A stretch of DNA of 21,332 nt from positions 1 through 21,332 of the forward strand of contig PLWQ01000020.1 of assembly GCA_003165595.1 (NCBI GenBank), read 5' to 3'. Of the stretch, positions 1 to 6,929 are shown piece after piece. Each line of letters opens with the position of its first letter. The stretch's first letter is position 1. The notes under the pieces are model-generated. The model was not told the origin of the DNA and searched no databases. It was given only the letters and a program-made list of their open reading frames with translations. The position numbers were made by a program, and so were the translations under genes. This DNA is from Fibrobacterota bacterium. Lineage in GTDB: Bacteria > Fibrobacterota > Chitinivibrionia > Chitinivibrionales > FEN-1185.

Positions 1-102
1 TGAAGGCTGAAGGATGAAGGCTGAAGGAAAAAGAAGAAAAGGAAGCGAAGTGAACGTTGCAGGGTTAGGATTTGTTCATCCTTCATCCTTTATCCTTCAT
101 CC
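1..102. repeat. Inverted arrays of a 7-nt repeat upstream of cooC
   Basis: Positions 1-28 are four tandem heptamers, TGAAGGC and TGAAGGA alternating. Positions 75-102 are four heptamers TTCATCC (one is TTTATCC), which is the reverse complement of the same unit. The two arrays therefore face each other across about 46 bases and could pair into an imperfect stem with G-T pairs. The right array ends 9 bases before the cooC ATG, so it occupies the place of a ribosome binding site. The left array may extend beyond the window edge. Function unknown. Confidence 0.75.
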
Positions 103-111
103 TTTCTTATC

Positions 112-873
112 ATGACTACCATTGCAATCACCGGCAAAGGCGGAACAGGCAAGACCACCATTTCGGCGCTCATCGTGCGCCGGCTCGTGGCCGACAAGAA
201 GACGCCGGTGCTGGCCGTCGACGCCGATTCGAATGCGAATTTCAACGAAGTGCTCGGAGTTTCCTATTCGGCGTCGGTTGGCGGCATACGCGAGGACGCG
301 CGCGCAAAGGCCGGCTCCATGGGCGGCGGGCTTTCCAAACAGCAGTTTCTGGAAACGCAGGTAAACCAGGCGCTTGTCGAAAGCGAAGGCTTCGACCTTG
401 TGGTGATGGGCAGGCCCGAAGGACCGGGATGCTACTGCTTTGCCAACAACGTGCTGCGCGACGTGCTGGCCCGGATTTCGCGGAATTACCCTTTTATCGT
501 GGTTGATTGCGAGGCCGGGCTCGAACACCTGTCCCGCCGCACGCTGCTCGACGTCGACTGGCTTGTTACCGTATCCGATCCGTCAATTCGGGGGCTGCGC
601 ACGGCCAAACGGGTGGGCGAGCTCGTTGACGAGATGAAGACGCGGGTGCGGAGAAGGGCGCTGGTGATCAACAGGCTTTCCAAGACTGCGAACGAATTGA
701 CAGAAGCGCAACGGGAGGCAATCGCGGCCAGCAGGTTCGACAGGGTCTTCTTTCTGCCGCTTGACGAGGAGATTACCCGGATGGATGAGAATGGCGGTAC
801 GGTGAGGGATATCAGTGAGAATAGTGGGATTTACAAAGGCCTGTCCGAGATGACGCGGACACTGAGCGAATGA
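112..873 (+). CDS. cooC: CooC/AcsF-type nickel-insertion ATPase for CODH/ACS
   Basis: A cytoplasmic P-loop ATPase of 253 residues, the usual length for CooC/AcsF, which helps put nickel into the C-cluster of CODH or the A-cluster of ACS. The sequence shows the deviant Walker A motif GKGGTGKTT at residues 8-16 with the signature lysine of the MinD/ArsA class. It also has a DADSN motif at 37-41, the CYC pair (C107, C109) that forms the metal site at the dimer interface in CooC, and VDCEAGLEH at 131-139 in the Switch II position. The ATG at 112 opens directly onto the conserved MTTIAITGKGG start. No purine-rich ribosome binding site precedes it; the region is pyrimidine-rich repeat. It is the first gene of the CODH/ACS cluster. 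The sequence does not decide between CooC (serving CODH) and AcsF (serving ACS); as the only copy here it may serve both. Confidence 0.93.
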   Translation: MTTIAITGKGGTGKTTISALIVRRLVADKKTPVLAVDADSNANFNEVLGVSYSASVGGIREDARAKAGSMGGGLSKQQFLETQVNQALVESEGFDLVVMGRPEGPGCYCFANNVLRDVLARISRNYPFIVVDCEAGLEHLSRRTLLDVDWLVTVSDPSIRGLRTAKRVGELVDEMKTRVRRRALVINRLSKTANELTEAQREAIAASRFDRVFFLPLDEEITRMDENGGTVRDISENSGIYKGLSEMTRTLSE

Positions 874-882
874 TTGCCTGGG

Positions 883-993
883 CCCTCTCCCTGTGGGAGA
901 GGGTGGCCTGCCGTTGGCAGGCCGGGTGAGGTCCCTGGAGGCTACGCGATTGACCTCATCCCCTCGTTCCCCTTCTCCCACGGGGAGAAGGGG
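883..993. repeat. Three-hairpin palindromic element between cooC and cooS
   Basis: Three perfect hairpins lie in 111 bases. CCCTCTCCC (883-891) pairs with 895-903, 9 bp with loop TGT. GGCCTGCC (905-912) pairs with 916-923, 8 bp with loop GTT. CCCCTTCTCCC (969-979) pairs with 983-993, 11 bp with loop ACG. In addition 924-933 (GGGTGAGGTC) can pair with 952-962 (GACCTCATCCC) with one bulge. The arrangement resembles REP/MITE-type intergenic repeats that are present many times in other genomes; copy number here cannot be seen. It lies between two genes of one presumed operon, so it may set differential expression or mRNA stability. Confidence 0.8.
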
Positions 994-1040
994 AGGCCGG
1001 AATATGCCGCTGGTTTTGAAAATTGGGGCGAAATTGTACC

Positions 1041-1048
1041 CTGGAGGA
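1041..1048 (+). promoter_or_regulatory. Ribosome binding site deciding the cooS start
   Basis: CTGGAGGA ends 3 bases before the ATG at 1052; its GGAGG core lies 5 bases from the ATG. The open frame continues upstream to 893, but that stretch runs through the palindromic element and has no family similarity, so 1052 is the start. Confidence 0.8.
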
Positions 1049-1051
1049 CGA

Positions 1052-2989
1052 ATGAGTGACAGCAGAAATTGTGCACGCGACATCGATCCCGCAACTTTGC
1101 AAATGAAAGCAGTTGCAAAGGCGCGTGGCATCGAAACCGTGTGGGATCGTTCGGACGCAAATACCCTGTGCAAATTCGGCGCCGAGGGACTGTGCTGTAA
1201 GAATTGCAACCTGGGGCCGTGCAGGATATCGGTGCGGGCGCCCAGAGGCATGTGCGGCGCGGACGCCGACACCATCGCGGCGCGCAACCTGAGCCGGTCT
1301 GTAGCGGCCGGAACATCGGCGCATTCGGATCACGGCCGTCACCTGGTTCACACGCTGCGCATGGTTGCGGAAGGGAAGACAGACTCATATAGAATTACCG
1401 ACGAACGAAAGCTTATGGAAACGGCCAGGATTTACAAAATAGAGACCGACGGCCGACCGGCTCTCGACATAGCACAAGAGCTGGCCGACGTATTGGAGGC
1501 GGAGTTTGCCTACAGCGCGATTCCGATGAAGACTCTTTCACAAGCACCCGTCAAGCGGCAGGCTCTATGGCAAAAAAACGGTGTGCAGCCGCACGGGGTC
1601 GACCACGCGGTGGTTGAACTCATGCACCGCACCCACATGGGCGTGGATCACGCATTCGACCACGTAGAGCAGGCTTCGATCACCGCGTCGCTTGCCGACG
1701 GCTGGGGAGGCTCGATGATCGCCACTGCCGTCTCCGACATTCTGTTCGGGACGCCGCGTCCGCTCCTTTCCTCGGTTAATCTCGGGGTTATCTCAGCGGA
1801 CCAGGTGAACATCGTTGTGCACGGCCACGAACCAACACTGTCGGAATGCGTCGCCGCGGTATGCGAAGACCCGCGGACCATCGCCTACGCAAAAAGCAAG
1901 GGAGCAGCCGGCATACGCCTGTCGGGCATTTGCTGCACCGCCAACGAAATTCTCATGCGCCGCGGCGTTCCCGTTGCTGGCAGCTTTTTGCAGCAGGAGC
2001 TTGCCATCATGACCGGCGCTGTGGAAATGATGCTGGTTGACGTGCAGTGCGTCATGCCGTCGCTCGCCTCGGTTGCCGCGTGTTTCCACACCAAAGTGGT
2101 GGCAACGTCGAAACTCGCGCACACCAGCGGTTTCGAGACAATCGAATTCGACGAGGAACACGCGATGGAGCAGGCGCGCAGCCTGGTGACATCGGCAATC
2201 GACAACTTTGCGAACAGGAAGAAAGACTCGGTGACGATTCCCGACGCCCGCGTCGAATTCGTCGCGGGATTTTCGGTGCGCGCCATCCACGAAATGCTGG
2301 GCGGTCGCTTCCGCAGCGGGCTTCGGCCGCTCAACGATGCCATTATCGACGGCCGCATACGCGGGATCGCGGGCGTGGTGGGATGCAACAATCCCAAGAA
2401 AGGCCTCGACGGAACAATTGTCCCTCTTGTTAAGGGACTCATCGCCAGCGATGTGCTGGTGCTGCTTACCGGGTGCGCGGCGATCACGTGCGCAAAGGCC
2501 GGACTGCTTTCCCCCGAAGCTGCGGCAATGGCAGGACCTGGATTGCGCGAGGTGTGCGAGGCGGTGGGCATGCCGCCCGTTCTCCACCTCGGGTCATGCG
2601 TTGACAACAGCAGAATTCTTTCCGCTGCCTGCGACGTGCTGGCCGAGGGCGGGCTCGGCGACGATATTTCGGATCTTCCGGCAGCCGGCGCCGCGCCCGA
2701 GTGGATGAGCGAAAAAGCTGTTGCCATCGGCCACTATTTTGTGGCCTCGGGCATGCTTGTCCTGTTGGGCAGCCCCCTGCATGTTACGGGCGGCGAAAAA
2801 CTCAATACTCTGCTTACAAAGGATCTGGAGACCACGTTCGGCGGAAAGTTCGCGTGGGGATCGGATACGCCGACGCAGGTGAAGATCATACTCGACCATA
2901 TAGACAAGAAACGCGAGGCGCTCGGCATCAACACAAAGCGGCAGCGCCAGCTCCTGGATATGAAAGAAAGAAGGGCGCTCGATGTCTAA
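1052..2989 (+). CDS. cooS: Ni-Fe carbon monoxide dehydrogenase catalytic subunit (CooS/AcsA)
   Basis: Reversible CO oxidation to CO2; in the ACS complex it reduces CO2 to CO, which is passed to AcsB. The protein has 645 residues, a normal CooS length. N-terminal cysteines C40 and C48 fit the D-cluster shared by the homodimer, and C49, C52, C57 and C68 fit the B-cluster. The C-cluster ligands are all present: H259 (HGHEP), C295 (GICCTANE), C333 (VQCVMP), C445 (VVGCNNP), C475 (LTGCAA) and C516 (HLGSCVDNS). The acid-base candidates H94 (HSDHGRH) and K555 (WMSEKAVAIG) are also present. The spacing closely follows the numbering known for clostridial CooS. The gene overlaps the next one by 8 bases (ATGTCTAA), so translation is probably coupled. 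The direct neighbour acsB makes the synthase-type role (acsA) more likely than respiratory CO oxidation. Confidence 0.96.
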   Translation: MSDSRNCARDIDPATLQMKAVAKARGIETVWDRSDANTLCKFGAEGLCCKNCNLGPCRISVRAPRGMCGADADTIAARNLSRSVAAGTSAHSDHGRHLVHTLRMVAEGKTDSYRITDERKLMETARIYKIETDGRPALDIAQELADVLEAEFAYSAIPMKTLSQAPVKRQALWQKNGVQPHGVDHAVVELMHRTHMGVDHAFDHVEQASITASLADGWGGSMIATAVSDILFGTPRPLLSSVNLGVISADQVNIVVHGHEPTLSECVAAVCEDPRTIAYAKSKGAAGIRLSGICCTANEILMRRGVPVAGSFLQQELAIMTGAVEMMLVDVQCVMPSLASVAACFHTKVVATSKLAHTSGFETIEFDEEHAMEQARSLVTSAIDNFANRKKDSVTIPDARVEFVAGFSVRAIHEMLGGRFRSGLRPLNDAIIDGRIRGIAGVVGCNNPKKGLDGTIVPLVKGLIASDVLVLLTGCAAITCAKAGLLSPEAAAMAGPGLREVCEAVGMPPVLHLGSCVDNSRILSAACDVLAEGGLGDDISDLPAAGAAPEWMSEKAVAIGHYFVASGMLVLLGSPLHVTGGEKLNTLLTKDLETTFGGKFAWGSDTPTQVKIILDHIDKKREALGINTKRQRQLLDMKERRALDV

Positions 2990-5900
2990 GATTATCGCAA
3001 CCGCCGCCATCCGCGGGGCGCATGCCATCGTGGCGCAGGCTCGGACACGGCTGAGCGAGGTACTGGCGGCCAAAGGTGCCGATTGCGGCGTATCGTTCCC
3101 CAACACGGGCTATTATCTGCCGATTGCCTATTCGATGCTGGGGCTGGAGATAGCGAACCTGGGACAGATGAAAGCTGTTATTGACGAATGCAACAACCTG
3201 CTGCCGCCGGTCCCGCGCGATGCGCTCTGGCTGCCTTATCTGGGCCATACGCTCAATGCGGGCATGGCCACGCTGCTTGCGTTTGAAATAATCGAGGCAT
3301 GCAAAACCCTGATCGGTTCCAACCCGGTTGACGGTATCTGGCTGGGCGCGGCCGACGACGTGATTATGCGCGAACGCGGAGTTGAGTTCGTTGACGGAAG
3401 CGCGCCCGGGTTCGCGGCAATCGTCGGCGCCGCGCCGGATGCCGACGCGGCCGTCAGGCTGGCCCGCGAGCTACAAAGCAAAAACCTGTACGTGTTCATG
3501 GCCGGCAATGTCGGCGGCGTGTCGTTTGCCGAACAGCTCGCGTCCAAAGGCGTTGAGCTCGGCTGGGCAACCCGGCTCGTGCCCTTCGGCAAGGACATCA
3601 GCGCGGCGATTCACGCGCTGGGGTTTGCCAGCCGTGCGGCCCTGTCGTTCGGGGGGGTCAGGAAGGGTGATTTCAAGAAGAACCTGGCCTACAACAAGAA
3701 CCGGGTTTTCGCGTTTGTGCTTGCCCTGGGAGAGGTCGACGACGAGAAATACGCGGCGGCGGCGGGATGCATCAATTACGGATTCCCCACCATCGCAAAT
3801 ACGGACATTCCGCAAATCCTTCCTACCGGCATCTGTACCTACGAGCATGTGGTGAGCGGCGTGCCGCTTGACGCCATGGTGGCGCGGGCGCTGGAGGTTC
3901 GCGGCTGCAAAGTAAAGGTGACGCATGTGCCCATCCCGGTAAACTACGGAAGCGCGTTCGAGGGGGAACGCATCCGCAAGGAGCAGGTGCATGTCGAATT
4001 CGGCGGAACCCGCACAGCGGCGTTCGAGTATTGCACCATGAAGGACCCTTCGGAAGTTGAGGACGGCAAGATCACCGTTGTCGGCAAGGAAGCCGACGAA
4101 GTTGAACCCGGAACCCAATTGTCCCTTGCGGTCTGGATTGAAGTGGCCGGCCGCAAGATGCAGCCGGATTTCGAACCTATCCTGGAGCGCCAGGTGCATC
4201 ACCTGATCAACGGCGCCGAAGGCATATGGCACATGGGTCAGCGCGACATCATCTGGGTACGCATCAGTAAAGATGCGTTTGCTAAGGGCTTTCGTATCAG
4301 ACATCTGGGCGAAATCGTCCGCGCGAAATTCTTGAGCGACTATCCCGCCATCGTGGACAAGGTGCAGGTAACGCTGTACACCGACGCGGCAAAGGTGGAT
4401 GGTCTCATCACGGAGGCGCGGCGCGTGTACCGCGAGCGGAACCTGCGCCTGGAATCCATGACCGACGAAAGCGTCGACCTGTACTACTCCTGCCTTTTGT
4501 GCCAGTCGTTTGCACCCAACCATGTGTGCGTGATAACGCCGGAGAGGCTCGGCCTGTGCGGCGCGTACAACTGGCTCGACGGCAAGGCAGCCTATGAGAT
4601 CGACCCCACCGGGCCCAATCAGCCGCTTACCAAGGGAGAACTGATAGACCCGGTGCGCGGCGTGTGGAAAAACATCAACGAGTACGTATTCCAGCATTCA
4701 AACAAGTCGATCGAAGAGATCACCTTGTACTCGATCATGAAGAATCCCATGACCTCCTGCGGCTGCTTCGAGGCCATCTGCGCCGTGGTGCCGGAGCTCA
4801 ACGGCATCATCGTTGTCAACCGCGAATACGCCGGAGACACGCCGCTGGGCATGAAGTTCTCCACCCTGGCCGGCAACGTGGGCGGGGGACAGCAGACGCC
4901 CGGGTTTATCGGGTGCGGAAAGAGTTTCCTTCTGTCAAAGAAGTTCCTCTCGGCCGAAGGCGGGTTCGGCCGCCTTGTGTGGATGCCGTCTTCCCTTAAG
5001 CAGCAAATGAAGGAAGACCTGGAAATAGCGGCGGGGCGCACGTCATGGCCCGATTTGCTCGACCGGATCGCCGACGAAACCGTGGGCGTTGACACCGCCC
5101 TCATTGCCGCCTATCTCAAGGAGAAGAAACATCCTGCTCTTGCTATGTGGGACATCACGCAGCCAAGCCCGGAGGCTTGCAAGGCAGATAGTGCGCGTGA
5201 AGCTTCACAGGGAGGTGGAACTCCCGCCGCAAAGCCGCAAGCCGCTTCGGCGCCGGCAGCCAAACCCGCGGCGCCGAAACCTGCGGTCGTTCTTGAGGAG
5301 CTATTGGCAGTTCCGCCCGTTCCCGGGCCCGATTCGTCCATGACCGAATCGCTTGCGTACATCCGCGCGGTGGTGGCCGACCTCGCGCGCAAAGCAGCAT
5401 CGGGCGAGGCAGACCCCAAGCTCATGAGTGCGGTTACTATGCTGCTCGCTTCCACGGCAACGCTTCATGGCATGAGCAGCGGCGCTAAACCGACAGGTGC
5501 CGCTCCTGCTGCCGATCAGGCGCCGGACATTGTTTTGCCCGCAAAATTTACGCACGCGAAAGAACCCGGCGCTTCGGCCGTAACGCCCGTTACCATCGGC
5601 GGCTGCGGCACGCGCACAAGCAGCCTGATTATCGGCGGTGAAACAATCCTGCCGTTCCGGTACATGGAAGGTTCCTCTGGAAATCCTACGGCCATTGCCA
5701 TGGAGGTGTTCGACGCGCCGCCGGAAAGATACCCGGCCGCGCTTCGGGAATACTATGGGGATACGCTGTCAGATCCGGCAAAAATGGCGCGCCACTGCGT
5801 CGACAAGCTTGGCGCTCAAGCGATAAGTATCAGGCTTGACGGATGCCATCCAGACAAGGGAAACCGTTCTGTGCAGGACGCGGCCGGCGTGGTGGGCGCG

Positions 5901-6494
5901 GTGCTTGGGGCTGTCGGCGTTCCCGTCATCGTGAGCGGCCCGGCGCACTTTGACAAACGCAATGAGGTCATGAAGAAGATCGCGGCCGATTTCGCAGGCG
6001 AGAACCTGCTTCTTAACTGGGTTGAAACCGACAATTACAAAACCATTGCCGGCGCCGCCATGGGGTACAATCATTGCGTTGTGGCGCAGTCGCCCATAGA
6101 CGTCAACATGGCCAAGCAGCTCAACATCCTTCTTGCCGCAATGGGAATAAAGCCGGACAAAATCGTTATCGATCCCATGACCGGCGCGCTCGGCTACGGG
6201 CTCGAATATACCTATTCGGTGATGGAACGCATACGCCTGGGCGGGCTTGGCGGCGACGCCATGCTATCGCAGCCGTTTGTGTGCACCATCGGGTACGAAA
6301 CAGCAAAGTGCAAGGAAGCCAATGCGGTGGGACCGGAGTTTGAAAATTGGGGGAATGCGGCGGAACGAGGTGCAAATCTGGAGATAAGCGCGACAATTGC
6401 TCTTGTCAATGCCGGGGCGAATCTTGTGGTAATGTATTACCCGGAGGCAGTGAAGACGATAAGAAATGTAATTGACAAGATGAAAAGTAATTAA
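2982..6494 (+). CDS. Fused acetyl-CoA synthase (AcsB) - corrinoid protein small subunit (AcsD)
   Basis: One uninterrupted 1170-residue frame carries two proteins that are normally separate. Residues 1 to about 736 are a full bacterial-type acetyl-CoA synthase, including the N-terminal CODH-contacting domain. All six A-cluster cysteines are present: C504, C507, C516, C526, C593 and C595 (YYSCLLCQS, HVCVI, LGLCGAYN, TSCGCFEA), a constant offset of two from the Moorella enzyme as I recall it. Residues about 737-847 are a linker: Ala/Pro/Lys-rich at 745-776, then a probably helical piece (786-834). Residues about 848-1170 are a full AcsD/CdhD TIM barrel (IIGGETILPF, AIAMEVFD, LDGCHPDKGNRSV, IDPMTGALGYGLEYTYSVMER, YYPEAVKTI). 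AcsB makes acetyl-CoA from CO, methyl and CoA; AcsD pairs with AcsC to form the methyl carrier. No stop, frameshift or internal ribosome site was seen at the join; ATG 5340 has no Shine-Dalgarno. A neutral symbol would be acsBD. Confidence 0.94.
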   Translation: MSKIIATAAIRGAHAIVAQARTRLSEVLAAKGADCGVSFPNTGYYLPIAYSMLGLEIANLGQMKAVIDECNNLLPPVPRDALWLPYLGHTLNAGMATLLAFEIIEACKTLIGSNPVDGIWLGAADDVIMRERGVEFVDGSAPGFAAIVGAAPDADAAVRLARELQSKNLYVFMAGNVGGVSFAEQLASKGVELGWATRLVPFGKDISAAIHALGFASRAALSFGGVRKGDFKKNLAYNKNRVFAFVLALGEVDDEKYAAAAGCINYGFPTIANTDIPQILPTGICTYEHVVSGVPLDAMVARALEVRGCKVKVTHVPIPVNYGSAFEGERIRKEQVHVEFGGTRTAAFEYCTMKDPSEVEDGKITVVGKEADEVEPGTQLSLAVWIEVAGRKMQPDFEPILERQVHHLINGAEGIWHMGQRDIIWVRISKDAFAKGFRIRHLGEIVRAKFLSDYPAIVDKVQVTLYTDAAKVDGLITEARRVYRERNLRLESMTDESVDLYYSCLLCQSFAPNHVCVITPERLGLCGAYNWLDGKAAYEIDPTGPNQPLTKGELIDPVRGVWKNINEYVFQHSNKSIEEITLYSIMKNPMTSCGCFEAICAVVPELNGIIVVNREYAGDTPLGMKFSTLAGNVGGGQQTPGFIGCGKSFLLSKKFLSAEGGFGRLVWMPSSLKQQMKEDLEIAAGRTSWPDLLDRIADETVGVDTALIAAYLKEKKHPALAMWDITQPSPEACKADSAREASQGGGTPAAKPQAASAPAAKPAAPKPAVVLEELLAVPPVPGPDSSMTESLAYIRAVVADLARKAASGEADPKLMSAVTMLLASTATLHGMSSGAKPTGAAPAADQAPDIVLPAKFTHAKEPGASAVTPVTIGGCGTRTSSLIIGGETILPFRYMEGSSGNPTAIAMEVFDAPPERYPAALREYYGDTLSDPAKMARHCVDKLGAQAISIRLDGCHPDKGNRSVQDAAGVVGAVLGAVGVPVIVSGPAHFDKRNEVMKKIAADFAGENLLLNWVETDNYKTIAGAAMGYNHCVVAQSPIDVNMAKQLNILLAAMGIKPDKIVIDPMTGALGYGLEYTYSVMERIRLGGLGGDAMLSQPFVCTIGYETAKCKEANAVGPEFENWGNAAERGANLEISATIALVNAGANLVVMYYPEAVKTIRNVIDKMKSN

Positions 6495-6506
6495 TGCTGA
6501 TTTTGC

Positions 6507-6627
6507 GGGGGGAAGTTTCCCCCTCGCTCCAGCCCGGCGCGGCGCCGGTCTTCCGCTACCCCCTCCTGGGTGCACCCCTTGTTGGAGCAGGGGCGAGAGT
6601 CAATCTTTGATTGCGGGGGCACCCACG
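6507..6627. repeat. Dispersed intergenic element, copy A
   Basis: It shares ordered blocks with 15040-15187. These are GGGGGAAGTTTCCCCC followed by TCGCT, then CAGCCCGGCG, then CGCCGGTCTTCCG, then CCCTCCTGGGTGCACCCC, and finally GGGGGCACCCACG. The first block is a near-perfect palindrome, and TGGGTGCACCCC can pair with the terminal GGGGGCACCCA. Between blocks the two copies differ in length and sequence. The conserved ends and variable middle suggest a non-autonomous mobile or structured repeat. Confidence 0.75.
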
Positions 6628-6767
6628 GAGAGTGGTTGGTCCATGGATGCAGCTTTTCATGAATTTTTGAAGCGACAGGATGAACTATTAGATTGCGTTT
6701 TCTGGTTTTGAAATTTAATGGCCGAGAAGCGGCACACAATAGAGAAGGCGTTGCGGAAGCGTGACGC

Positions 6768-6886
6768 GCGCAATGCGTAAGCGTTGCGCATCGCGCACGT
6801 TTCCGCTGGAAAGGGTGTGGGCGCAGATCGCCGCCGCTTTGCGGCGGAAGCTGCGCCCCAGGGGAAACCGCGAAGCGGTGTCCCCC
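6768..6886. other. Cluster of three GC-rich hairpins before acsC
   Basis: Hairpin 1 (6768-6789): a 9-bp stem, GCGCAATGC with GCGTTGCGC (one G-T pair), closed by a GTAA tetraloop. Hairpin 2 (6819-6858): outer 8-bp stem GGGCGCAG/CTGCGCCC around an inner 7-bp stem CCGCCGC/GCGGCGG with loop TTT. Hairpin 3 (6861-6885): outer GGGGA/TCCCC around ACCGC/GCGGT with loop GAA. No T-run follows, so these are not typical terminators. They could act as an mRNA processing or stability element, or be another repeat family. I do not recognise a known riboswitch. Confidence 0.65.
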
Positions 6887-6929
6887 TCAGATTAAGATTC
6901 AAGAAAAATCAAAAAAGGGACTATTAATA

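Larger units (their letters stand above)
6495..6929. other. 435-base structured non-coding gap inside the acs cluster
   Basis: No credible coding frame on either strand. It holds a dispersed repeat copy (6507-6627) and a block of nested GC hairpins (6768-6886), described separately. The stretch 6630-6720 is AT-richer and has nothing I recognise. A ribosome binding site for acsC (AGGGA, 6916-6920) closes it. A gap this long is odd between genes whose products form one complex. Confidence 0.8.

Noticed and set aside
893-1051. N-terminal extension of cooS by 53 residues
   Set aside because: The extension is translated from the palindromic repeat, and ATG 1052 has a clear ribosome binding site and matches the family start.
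1793-2727. Long minus-strand open frames inside cooS
   Set aside because: They are shadows of a GC-rich coding frame; the plus strand has all CODH ligands.
3471-4697. 408-codon minus-strand open frame inside acsB
   Set aside because: Shadow of the AcsB frame, with His/Arg-rich composition and no family features.
5340-6494. Separate acsD gene starting at the internal ATG 5340
   Set aside because: No Shine-Dalgarno precedes it and the frame is continuous with acsB; independent translation is possible but unsupported.
6495-6929. Cobalamin riboswitch upstream of acsC
   Set aside because: I do not see the B12-box consensus; the hairpins are simple nested stems.
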